DNA of 64,000 nt from Cheilinus undulatus (lineage: Eukaryota > Chordata > Actinopteri > Labriformes > Labridae). Under the pieces are notes generated by a model. It saw only the letters and a list, made by a program, of their open reading frames with translations. It did not search any database and had not been told where the DNA came from. Below are positions 1 to 9,336 of this stretch, piece by piece (positions within the stretch are counted from its first letter, which is position 1; the number at the start of each line of letters is the position of its first letter). The translations under genes were made by a program, and so were the position numbers. The stretch covers positions 37,327,855 through 37,391,854 of the forward strand of contig NC_054867.1 in the NCBI RefSeq assembly GCF_018320785.1, given 5' to 3'.

Positions 1-127
1 GCTTAGAGGCCAGTTCCATCATGATGGGGCACTTTTGGGCATAGACCGTCAGAGTCTTCTTGGGCTGCTGGAGGAAGGCCTGTGGCACCCGAGCCAGGAA
101 CGGACAGCGACGCACTATCATATCCAT
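1..127 (-). CDS. alas1: 5-aminolevulinate synthase, ALAS1-type, N-terminal part (first coding exon, runs off window)
   Basis: ALAS joins glycine and succinyl-CoA in the mitochondrial matrix to make 5-aminolevulinate, the first and rate-limiting step of haem synthesis. Only the first 42 codons are present; the gene continues leftwards out of the window. The start at 127 (minus strand) gives [18 protein letters not shown] and onward, which resembles the ALAS1 N-terminus ([17 protein letters not shown]-x-CP-x-MM). It is a basic, hydroxyl-rich mitochondrial presequence. Two Cys-Pro haem-regulatory motifs are visible at Cys8-Pro9 and Cys33-Pro34; in this family haem binding at such motifs blocks mitochondrial import. 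A second in-frame ATG lies two codons downstream (119-121, plus-strand numbering), but the first fits the family spacing to RRCPF. The 5' edge of the exon is a clear acceptor (tttttctcttcag) with the exon starting at 160. ALAS2 was considered because of the upstream IRE, but the presequence is ALAS1-like. The catalytic domain is outside the window. Confidence 0.88.
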   Translation of the reverse strand, partial: MDMIVRRCPFLARVPQAFLQQPKKTLTVYAQKCPIMMELASK

Positions 128-160
128 AGTCAGCAGTGGTGATGATGATTGTCTTAAGGT
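128..160 (-). other. alas1: alas1 exon 2, 5' untranslated part
   Basis: This is the 33-base non-coding leader between the splice acceptor and the ATG of the ALAS gene. The intron ends in a pyrimidine-rich tract plus CAG at 161-163 (read on the minus strand). No ATG occurs in it, so there is no upstream reading frame here. Confidence 0.75.
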
Positions 161-2424
161 CTGAAGAGAAAAACAATAATTTAACTCACTCTCATGCAAA
201 GGAAGTTTCTAACATTTTTTCACCTTGTGCAACAAAAATCTGTTTTGCAAGGTGTTTGCTAAAAGGCACAGTGCAACCTGAAACACAACAGACAATTTTA
301 TCCTGCTTCAAATGAAATGCAAATCAATCCACCTGACCAAAACTCAGGAATTCAGAGCGATTTAAGTATAAAGTTTCTAATTTCTGCTCAAAGAGGGCTG
401 CTGCTTGGAGAATACTTCAAAAGTGAACCATTTACAACAAGCCGGGGGTTTTCTTTATTACTTCTTTATAATTAAAATGTTGCAAAATAAAAAATATGAA
501 GACAAGTAAAGCAAATTGTTTACCCATACTTTATGGAAAGTTTAATTCACAACTACTTGTGTTCAAAAATCTTTGCAGATGAAGTAAAGATCTCTTCTAG
601 TCTTAAATACCTTTTTCATTTTAAACCAAATAAGGTCAGTTATTTTGCAGCAACCATATTATATCTGTGTAGGGATGGATTGGGGAAGTTTTACTATTTA
701 AATATATGTTGTAAGGATGCCAAAAGATTAACATTTTTAACTGCAATTAATCTCAGTATTTCTGTAGTTAATCAGGATTAATGAGACTTTTTAATATCAT
801 GTTTTAAAATTCCACTTTTTTGCATCTAAACTGTTTTTGTGTCATTCGTCTTTCTTGCTATTAAAGGTAGATTTAAGAACTTAACTACAGATTTTTGGTT
901 AACTTTTTTATTTTGAGCAATACATCTGTTCAAAAAGGAGTTGAAAGTAATAATCTGTATAATTTGGAAAAACAAAATCTAGGTTGTTTGCACGAAATTC
1001 CAATTAAATTTGAACAAACTAAAGTTTCCTCTGCCCCTTTGCCTGAAAGGTAACAAGGGGTGGCTGAGAGCTCCAAATATTTCCAGTAAATAGACTTCAT
1101 GCTGACTTTTATTTCGATCTACTGTACCATTTCTGAGGTCAGTAATGAACATTGATCTTTCAACTGGGGCTGCATCACAACAATGCTGATAATTATGATA
1201 CTTCCGTGTGATACTAGTAAAACCTAATAAATGCCCATACCTGTTCTGAAATCATGGCAAAAAGGAAAGTCCCAGGCACCCAATTTTGGACAATTTATTG
1301 TTTTCCATAACTTTTTCATATCACAAGCAAACTCTTCCACAATATCTAAATTGCACTAACACGTCTGTGACGTTTTGGTGCATCAACATTTTTGATGGAT
1401 TCATTTCATTCTAAACACCCATCATCTCAGGTATATGTAGTTTTTTAATGCTTTGTGCTTTTAGATACCACACCTCAGTTTACAATAGATTGTTTGATCT
1501 TTAAACACATGGTAATGAAAACCACAATACTGCTATCCACATCATCTTTGTTGATTTTCCCAAGTTGCGTCACATATTACACATCCTAAAACGAGACTTT
1601 CTATTACTCACATTTACTAATCAGGATGACCTACTACCAGTGCGTCTGGTGTTTATATTGTAATAACTGTGTGACATATGAATGTAAAAGGTGTATCGAA
1701 ATAAAAAAAAAACCACAGTTATTCTTACTGTACGTTTATCTCTGAGCAGTATGACCTTCTTCCTGTTGTAGCCAAGTTTACACATTCCTCGACAGAATAA
1801 TCACTGCCATACTCCGCCTCCCAGTTCCAGGAAAAGGGGTAAGGGCTTTTAGAAACCTGAATAAGATATAACTACTGTCTGAAGACCACCTTCATATCAA
1901 TTATGGTAGCTCTGATTATATTTCACGCTATATCCTGTCAACCTGTGAGCCTTGCACTTACAACTGTACACGGAGATTTTTCTACCAAGCCAAAATCAGT
2001 CTCCTTTCCTTGTTTGAACCGTGTGGTTCCACTAAGAATAAATCATACAATAGCAAGACGCCTTTTATTTTTTCCAATACAATATTGAATTGTGTATACA
2101 CATAAATTAGTTGGTCAGCGTTTATAAGCCTTTAAAGTTGGTCTTACGCTGTTTTTTCCATAGAAGAAAGAGGATTATAACACAGATAGAGCAAAAGTCA
2201 CGACTTTATCCATTTCTGACCTTTATCGACTTGTAATGACCACAAAATATCCGGCTGCAGCGTTATAACCACCCTGTTACATGTAAGAAAAGCAAAGACT
2301 TAACCAAAGCCTTGTGGCTTTTGATGTTTGCCGGTTGACCGAGCTTAACGTTAGCTAAGCTGCTAGCATTAGCTAGAAAGCTACAGCCGGAACGTGGAAG
2401 ATGATAATGAAATTAGAAACTTAC
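161..2424 (-). other. alas1: alas1 intron 1
   Basis: A 2.26 kb intron in the 5' leader. The donor on the minus strand is TTTTGACAG followed by GTAAGTTT (exon edge at 2425); the acceptor is at 161. The content is AT-rich. Small ORFs at 533-781 (plus) and 1903-2088 (plus) show no family resemblance and are taken as chance. A GCTAGC-rich palindromic stretch lies near 2345-2385; similar GCTA-rich stretches recur near 9460 and 46940. Confidence 0.7.
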
Positions 2425-2595
2425 CTGTCAAAAGAACTTCGAAGTCAATTTGAAATTCTCCTGTGATGTCTCGATGCGACCAGGATTGAGGCAGTCTTGC
2501 TTATCTAGTGTTAATCGCTGGCAAAAATCACTCTTTCTCAAAGGAGTGGGAAGACCGCTGCTTCGTTATCCTGCACTGAGGACGAACGAAAAGGA
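2425..2595 (-). other. alas1: alas1 non-coding exon 1 (5' end estimated)
   Basis: The 3' edge is fixed by a strong donor at 2424/2425. The 5' edge is an estimate: a TATA-like TATAAG at 2612-2617 on the minus strand would place transcription start at about 2587, and a pyrimidine-rich run at 2590-2600 is another possible start region. The exon has no ATG on the minus strand, so translation should begin in exon 2. It contains the IRE at 2562-2590 and an AGATAAG (GATA-type) motif at 2500-2506. Total leader length would be about 200 nt. Confidence 0.6.
2562..2590 (-). promoter_or_regulatory. Canonical iron-responsive element (IRE) in the alas1 5' leader
   Basis: Read on the minus strand, a hairpin with every defining feature of an IRE is present. 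The loop is CAGTGC (2573-2578). The upper stem is five pairs, GTCCT with AGGAT (four Watson-Crick pairs and one G-U). A single unpaired C (2584) sits 5' of the upper stem. The lower stem is six perfect pairs, TTCGTT with AACGAA. In known genes a cap-proximal 5' IRE binds IRP1/IRP2 when iron is scarce and blocks translation. The core resembles the IRE of mammalian ALAS2 as I remember it. The hairpin is seen directly; its inclusion in the transcript and its function are inferred, because the transcription start is not known. Confidence 0.75.
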
Positions 2596-2599
2596 CGAG

Positions 2600-2680
2600 G
2601 ACGTAGCGGTGCTTATAACAGCGTACGCTGGAGTGTGGAACTCTCGCGAGATGTAAGTCATTGACGTCAGAGGGTCACAT
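2600..2680 (-). promoter_or_regulatory. alas1 core promoter
   Basis: Several motifs are stacked just upstream of exon 1. They are a TATA-like TATAAG at 2612-2617 (minus), a palindrome AGCGTACGCT at 2620-2629 that resembles a weak NRF-1 site, the 10-bp palindrome TCTCGCGAGA at 2642-2651 (a motif of ubiquitous vertebrate promoters), a full cAMP response element TGACGTCA at 2662-2669, and a nuclear-receptor half-site AGGGTCA at 2671-2677 (plus strand). CREB and nuclear-receptor/PGC-1alpha control of ALAS1 is established in mammals. The motifs are seen; occupancy is not. Confidence 0.6.
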
Positions 2681-3154
2681 CAGGTAAAGAGCCTTCACTG
2701 AGTCACAAATTTGATCAAATACTAACCTTGAATAGGGTGTTTTCTCTGCATTTGTCTCAGCTGGGAACGATACCTCAGATGTTTAACACTGTTTGGAACA
2801 GTTACTGCATTTCTGTCGATTGCAGTTTTACACCATTACTGACATTTTCTTGGAATTTCAGGTAGATACAAAGACTGGGTCTGCTACTTCCTGACTGAAA
2901 TGTCACCTTAAACGCTCCTTCATATACCTAATCTTGGCATAAGCAAGTGTGTCAGATTACATTTGTGGCATAGCTGATATAAATTATACAGACAGAACAA
3001 GATTTATGGGTTTTGTTGATGCAGTAGGGGATATATTTGGGTGGGGTACATGTATTTCCTGTGTTCATGTGACCCCTGGTGTTGAAAACTGGTCATAAAC
3101 CTAAACCACTTCTTGAACAAATTAGTACAATATATGCTGCCATCATTTATCATT

Positions 3155-3500
3155 TCATTTTTATTTAACCATGAAAACGTTGTGGGGACCAAAATTATTT
3201 TTTTTGCAAGAGTGTCGTGGCCAAGTCAGACAGCAACACATTACAGAGTTACATACAAATAAGCAGCCATGCATACAAACATAATAGCAAACTAGAAAAC
3301 ATGAATTAACATACATCAAAAAATGTCCTACAATCATAAAAACCCCATGATTCAAGCAAAACCTTTACAAACAGATGGATCTGCCTCCATGCCATCCAGC
3401 ATCATCTTAAAAGCATCCAATGAGACATAGTCATTGAGTTTCAGATACTTATGTAATAATTCCAAGCAAAGGGAGCAGCAAATTTAACACTTATTTTCAA
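3155..3500 (+). repeat. Dispersed repeat, copy 1 of 2
   Basis: The stretch from TTTATTTAACCATGAAAA through the CAAGAGTGTC region and ACACATTACAGAGTTACA is similar to 23745-23860, in the same orientation. Both copies share TTTATTTAAC, a CAAGAG segment, a GACAG segment and an A-rich continuation. The class is not recognised; a non-LTR or MITE origin is possible. Confidence 0.4.
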
Positions 3501-4854
3501 AGTTCAGTTCTGGCCCTAGAGATAGACAGGAAGATTGTTCATTTTATGCCTTGGAGGTGTTTTGTAGGTTTTAAAATTAAGATACAACAGAGTGAGATGT
3601 AATTCACAATACAGACAACAACCTCAGTTGCAGACTAAATAGGGAAGCACCAGCCTGCAGTCCAGAAATACACTGGCATCCTTATTTCATGAATAGGCCT
3701 AATACCACATTTTTGTTTGCATTTTCTAAAGATACTTGATTTTATTAGTTTTAATTAATTTTTGCTCCATCCTTACATGAGGTGATAAATGTTGATAAAA
3801 ATAAATAAACTCTGAATGGTTGGAGAATTAGGCCTAGTAATCCCGTTACTGTAAATGTCACAATGACACAACCTGAAGTAAATTCTGTTGCCTTCAGTAA
3901 AAAGCACCAATTGTTGCACCATGCAAGCTTAAGCAGGCTAACCACAATACATGAATTCTTTGTTTGACTGTTTACTCCCTACAAGCTTTTTGATTGTGAA
4001 AGATTAAAATAACCGAGTAAATAGCCCTTCCTGAGCTCAATATCTGGCTTTCTTCGAAACTGGATTAAATTACTTTTGCCCACTGCTAAACAGAAAGTGG
4101 AATATCAAATCCTCCAGAGAGTGCATCTGAAACATCCTTTAAATTTAGAAAAACAATCCTTATGGCACCATGTTTCATTAATAAAATGCATCAGTATCAG
4201 ACAGTGACCTTATGTGAGCTCCTCAGCATTGACAGATCTTATGTTATACTGTCCTCTGCTGGTCTTGTTTGGCTCATACACTCTTTACCCAGTGTTGACT
4301 GTCTTCCTTTTAGTAGATGTGCATGAGACAGTTTCAGAGTGGAGGTTGAAGACATTCATTTTCTTTTTTTCTGACCTGAAGAATTCAGTTTGTCTCCCTG
4401 AAGAATGTTTAGAAAAAAAAAGACTGGTTCTCTACAAGCTTGCCTTTGGAGTGTGTGTGTTTTGGACAATGCTGAAAATCCAAGTGGGGAAATACATTTA
4501 AATTACATTTCTAAACTAGTAAATAGGCTATATGTAGCCTCTTATGATACTATTTTATTCTATTTGTCTGCTTGTTGGCCAATTTCAAATAGACCTTAAT
4601 CTCTGATGATTAAATTGTAGACTCTGACAACCAAAGCTGCAGATTTAAAGTCCACTATCATAATGGGTTTCAATTAAATGTCTGCACTGGTGGAATGCAA
4701 ATATAAAGCAATTTCAAAATAAAGAGTTTTTGATGATACCAAATGACTTTAAAATGTTGGAACTTTTGTAGCCATTATTCTGTGTTCGTTTACAGTTTCT
4801 GGCAAGACAACACTGACACACACTGAACATGCCCTCATGCAAACATCTCATTAA

Positions 4855-4870
4855 ATTGCCCCCTACTGGC
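4855..4870 (-). promoter_or_regulatory. CTCF-like motif
   Basis: On the minus strand GCCAGTAGGGGGCAAT differs from the CTCF core pattern NCCANYAGRKGGCRCY (as remembered) at one position. A weaker match lies at about 5150 on the same strand. Single-motif evidence only. Confidence 0.3.
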
Positions 4871-5376
4871 AACAGGAAGTGATGAAATGTGGTCATTTTT
4901 TTATTACTCTTACTGTGCTAAACCTCTCAAGCTCATATTTTGAAATAAAGGCCTCAGTATTTCTCCACAACGCTCAGATTTTTCGTTTAAGGAAGCCTCA
5001 CTGACCATAATTTTCTTTCTCTTGCCATTTCACAGGAAGTTGGTGTAACTCTCTTATGATGAAACATCAAATTTGCTTCAAATTTCACATGTATGATTAC
5101 AGTCTGCCTCGCTACACGTTTCAGGTTTCATTTCATTCATTTGCTGTTGTGCCACCTACTGTAAGAATCCAGTAACACCTCAAACAAAAAGGGTTTGATT
5201 TGCTTTGGCTTTTACATCATAAATGTCACTCCTTGCCAGAAGACTTCTACATATTCGCATCTTTTCTTTCTTTATTCTTAATTCTTCCTCTTAGTGCCCT
5301 CAGCCAGCACTAGCTCATATACAATGCAATGTGCTCGACATTTTTGTTTCACTGACAGTCCTGGAAGGATCTACAT

Positions 5377-6113
5377 CAGGGGTGTCAAACTCATATTGGG
5401 CCAGATTTGCTCTGATAAGAAGTCCTGAGGGCCGGACTATTTAGACCAAGATTGTAAAAGTCAATCCCGGATTCTGATTTTAGGCCTTACCTAAGAGTCT
5501 AACAAGGTCACATTTAAATATAAACAGTCAACCTCATTTTCACCATTAGTAAAATATGAAAAATTATAAATAACACTGATAGTAAATCATTTTGAGATTT
5601 AAAAAAGTAAAAATGATAAGTTTAAAGGTTCAAAGTCTGAGATAAAAAGTCAAATTTATGAGTTCAAAAGGTCAAAACATTAAATTTAATGGCAAAATGA
5701 TGTTTTTAAAAGGCAAATAAATGTGATATAGTCAACATCACAAGTTTCAAAGGTAAAAATATGACATAGAATTTTGAATTGTGAATCTTGAAGGTCAAAA
5801 CATGAAAAAGTCAAAATCATAGTTAAAGTCAGAAATGTGCAAAATTGAAAATATTAAATTACAACATTAATTTCCTTTCCCTCCTTCCTGGCTTTTTATC
5901 TAACTTATTTACTCTTTACTTTTTCAGATTTTTATAATTTAACAAGGATATTTTAAGTCATCAAGGTAAAGTTTACACGTTTATACTTGAGGAAATCTGC
6001 AGACCTCATACTGGTGGGCCAGTTAGCATAGAAGGATCGTATGATCTTGCGGGCCGGATACAACTGTACCAAGGGCCAGATTTGGCCCTCGGGCCTTGAG
6101 TTTAGCACCTGTT
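5377..6113. mobile_element. Non-autonomous hAT-type transposon with 8-bp target duplication
   Basis: The element starts CAGGGGTGTCAAACTCA and its other end reads, inverted, CAGGTGCTAAACTCA, with further inverted similarity inwards (GGGCCAGATTTG and GGGCCAAATCTGG). It is flanked on both sides by ATCTACAT (5369-5376 and 6114-6121), an 8-bp direct duplication expected of hAT transposition. The interior is an AT-rich stretch of short AAAGTCAAA-like motifs with no transposase, so it needed a partner for mobility. The right end carries two extra T bases before the duplication. Confidence 0.8.
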
Positions 6114-6694
6114 ATCTACATGGTCTCTCTGCAGGGCTGCTGTACAGTGCATGGTTTACCAACATATTGGTGGCTTCACACCTGCAGTTCTCACACTCCT
6201 CGACATGCACCAAAGTGCAAGGGCTTTTCAGTGCTGTGCAGCTCTAGTTTATGGCTTAATACAGCAGTTGCACAGTTAATGATAAAGAAATGCTATCATT
6301 AAAATTTATTTTATACTTGGCTTTATCTGTAGCATATTTTCCATTTTTTTAATAGGTAAATGCATTTACCATTTGTAGCCAATGTTGTAGTGGTTCCTAA
6401 AGAAGTGGTTATACACTTAAAATAGCCTCCACATCAAGCAAAAGATCACCGTACTGTAGAAACAAAGACATGTAAGAGCATCTTGCCTGTTAGTTTACCT
6501 AAAAGAGGCTTTTATTCACACATTGTCACATAACTTCCTTTGCTTCAGGGAGTAAGGATCATAAATAAATTACCAGATGAGAAGACCATATTTTCCAATC
6601 ACCCTTGGTCCATAAGCTGAAGGCTGAAACAGCATGATTCTGCATTTTGAGTGAAGTATTCCATATTCATCAGCAGTGTTCGGAGCATTCTTGC

Positions 6695-7640
6695 CCACAG
6701 AATTGGCCAGGCCCCTGAAAAACACAGTAAATGGGCCCTACACATTGTGATTTGTTGATGATGTCAGTGCATGTGTGTTGGATCAGCAGCATCCTGGCCT
6801 ACAGTTTCTTCATTTTGGAGCTGAAAAATGTATCTATCTAGTTATCATTAGCTTTTGTTGTGATGTTCAATTTACTTATTAATTTCACTTTTAGACCCCT
6901 TTTCATCCCTGTTTCTGCCCATCTTTGCCACATTTTTTCAACTTTATCCCATTTTTGTCTCTTACAACAGAATTTTGCCATTTTAACCTGTTTTTGCTAC
7001 TTTTTAACCAATTTTTACCAGCTTTGTTGCCTCTTGTGACCCATTTTCCTACTTTTCGCATTTCTTTTCAATTTTTGGCACTGTTATTCACTTTATGTCT
7101 CTTTCAACCTAGTTTTGCCACTTTTTAACCACTTTTCACCCTGTCCCCACCCATTTTTAAAAACGTTTTTTTGCCTTTCTTAGCCCATTTTTGCCACTGT
7201 TATACCATTGTTGACCCTCTTTAACCAAATTTTGCCACTTTAACTCACTTTTCCTCCCTTAAACCACGTTTTTCTGCCAGTTTTGCCATTTTTAACCTAT
7301 TTTTGCCAATTTTAATCCTTCTTGCCTCTTAACAATTGTTAATTAAGTCCTTCTACTTTATTCTCTGGCATCTTGACATTCATGCACATCATGACTTGGT
7401 TCTGATGTCTGACATTATTTTCTGATGGTTCAGTTCAATGTGCAATGTACAACATTACCAAAAAAGGCAATTCTGTTCTAAGAAAAAAGCCTTACATTTT
7501 GTTTTGTTGCTTTGATAAGAGTGGCTATTATTCAGGGTAAATATAAAATATGGTTATTTGCCATGGGCCACCCATGTAGTTATGTAGCTGGGCCCCAGAA
7601 AGCTCTCCCCTTTATCCCCCCTTATTGGTTGCCTTGGTTT
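6695..7640 (-). mobile_element. Minisatellite-bearing repeat element, copy A
   Basis: A degenerate array with a period of roughly 20-25 bases (TTTTTGCCACTTTTTAACC-like units) spans about 6890-7340. It is followed by GCTGGGCCCCAGAAAGCTCTC at about 7590. Reverse-complemented, this flank matches the start of the element at about 40240 (AAAGCTTTCTGGGGCCCAGC), as does the adjoining CACTCTTATCAAAGCAAC segment. It is therefore the same family as the element at about 40240-41610, in opposite orientation. Ends are approximate and no target duplication was identified. Confidence 0.6.
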
Positions 7641-8479
7641 GAAGTAATACCTCACTAAGCAAAACACAAGTGCACTCACATTAGTTTTTTGATGCCTTAG
7701 CTGCTCAGGAGAGGGGATTGAGAAGAGAGTGTACTCTATGACGACTGAAAATGAGTGGTTATAGTTCTCATACCTGTGCTGTCTGTAGCCTACTTTACTG
7801 AAGTGAAGGTTTGACCTTTTCCTCTACCAGACAAACCAAATAATCAAAAAGAGAATCTGTATCAAACAAAGTGTAGCTCATTGTATGTGAAACTACATTG
7901 TTCTCTGACATTTTCTGTCATCTCTTTTTTTAACAAGTGAATGTTTTTAATTTAAGCACACATGTGCTCTCTTTCTCTTCTCTGATCTTTCTTTCTTCTT
8001 ACATTAGTATCTGAAACTGAATAAAACCCTTGACATAAGAAAGATCTGGAGTAAAACCATCATTTTATGTCATTTCATGAGTAAAACTAACATGTTGAGC
8101 AGTACTAAAATGAAGGCGGTACTTGATTTTTTTCTCTTAACCACAAATGCACCAGGCTGCCTTACTTTCCTTTCTGTGGCCTGATGCACTTCAGATCTTC
8201 TTATGGTTGGAAATTTTCAACCAACCACTGTCATCATGATGCACAATTCTCAGATACCGGGCCTCTGTGGAGTCTATTTGAGATATGAAAAATTAAGATG
8301 TCTCCCTCTACCTATTTTTTGTCACCACAGTGGCCTAGAATGTGGTTTGTTTACCTGATTATCAGTCAGTTTTTCTATAACAATGTCCAGTAACTAGTGA
8401 AGTAAATCTATTAACATACACTCACTTTCAGAAAGGATGTCTTTGTAGTCATCTATAAAACAAATGGTCGAAATCAAAA

Positions 8480-8830
8480 ATGTATTCACAAAAAGATCTC
8501 AGCAGACTTTAATGTCCCAATTCACTTTAAAAACTCCCAGATAATTCAGTGGACAAATCAAAGGCATCAAACTCATTCCTTTTTCTCTAGTTAGGTTCAT
8601 GTTATAATCGTCCTATGAAAGCAGGTTTGTATTAAAACAGGAAGTAAATCAACCTTTGGTTAAGAAAGTAGAAAAATCCAAAATGACACCATAAGAGTTT
8701 TGGTTGCAAAAAGTGTCATTTTATAATGGGATGAAATGGATGTGATTAATTGCGATAAACTACAGAAATCCTGTGATTAATGATTTAAAAAAAATCTTTT
8801 GATAACCCTAATTACTGCATGTAAAATAGT
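8480..8830 (+). repeat. Dispersed repeat, copy 1 of 2
   Basis: Segments such as AAAAACTCCCAGATAATTCA followed by GTGGACAAATC, GGTTCATGTTATAATCG, GTAGAAAAATCCAA and GTGATTAATTGCGATAA closely match 52330-52640 in the same orientation and order. The GATTAAT-rich right end is typical of short non-autonomous DNA transposons in fish. The class was not settled. Confidence 0.5.
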
Positions 8831-9099
8831 ACTATTCATTAATTGGGTCAAATTGATCTCTATATTCTTCCTTTATTTGCTGAGTACAACAGAGATTCCT
8901 AAAGTAAATTTACAGATCTAACAGACCTAGTTGCATTTCTGTTTAATCAGCTGGGAGAAAATAACAGTGGAACATTTAAAAATGTATCAAATTGAACATT
9001 TTTGCAGTCACAGAACACTGTGTACTGGTAAGAATTTTAAGTCCATGCTAACCATTCATAAAAAAAGAAAACCTAACTAAGTACATTTTACATCGAATC

Positions 9100-9269
9100 A
9101 TTTGTTGCCTTTAAAAACATACACATGCGGCATGAGTGGGCGGTACTTCAGCCGCGTGATCCTCTGTTTGAATAGACGATCTTTGCAGCAGCCCCTTTTG
9201 GTTCCAATACTACCCAGCAGCCGAAGACTGGTACTTCCAGTTTCCTGCCTGGAGGAAGAGAAGGCAGCC
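9100..9269 (+). promoter_or_regulatory. shisa5 promoter and 5' leader
   Basis: A TTTAAAAA TATA-like run at about 9110-9117 and a GC box GGGCGG at 9138-9143 precede the ATG at 9270. Local GC content rises sharply over the flanks. The transcription start is not defined; about 9140 is a guess from the TATA-like spacing. Confidence 0.4.
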
Positions 9270-9336
9270 ATGGCGTCAGGCCTGCCCTGTGTTGTTGTTC
9301 TGGCTCTGTGTATTTTCCTGCTCCCCTCCGTATCTG
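9270..9336 (+). CDS. shisa5: shisa5 coding exon 1 (signal peptide)
   Basis: Encodes MASGLPCVVVLALCIFLLPS and the end of the signal peptide. The donor is TCTG followed by GTAAGTTTT, phase 1. The ATG context (GCAGCCATGG) is a strong vertebrate start context. The in-frame ATG at 9102 has no family support and would lie before the proposed leader. Confidence 0.9.

Larger units (their letters stand above)
2700..9100. other. Intergenic region between alas1 and shisa5
   Basis: A 6.4 kb AT-rich stretch with no recognisable exon. Most of what can be named is repeats, listed separately: a retroelement-like repeat near 3160-3500, a hAT element at 5377-6113, a minisatellite-bearing element at about 6695-7640, and a dispersed repeat at about 8480-8830. 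ORFs of 60-95 codons here have no family resemblance. Confidence 0.6.

Noticed and set aside
1-127. Calling the first gene alas2 because of the IRE
   Set aside because: The presequence ([17 protein letters not shown]-x-CP) is ALAS1-type, and the mapped human neighbour I recall (SHISA5 on 3p21) also fits ALAS1. Only 42 codons are visible, so this stays open to a tree.
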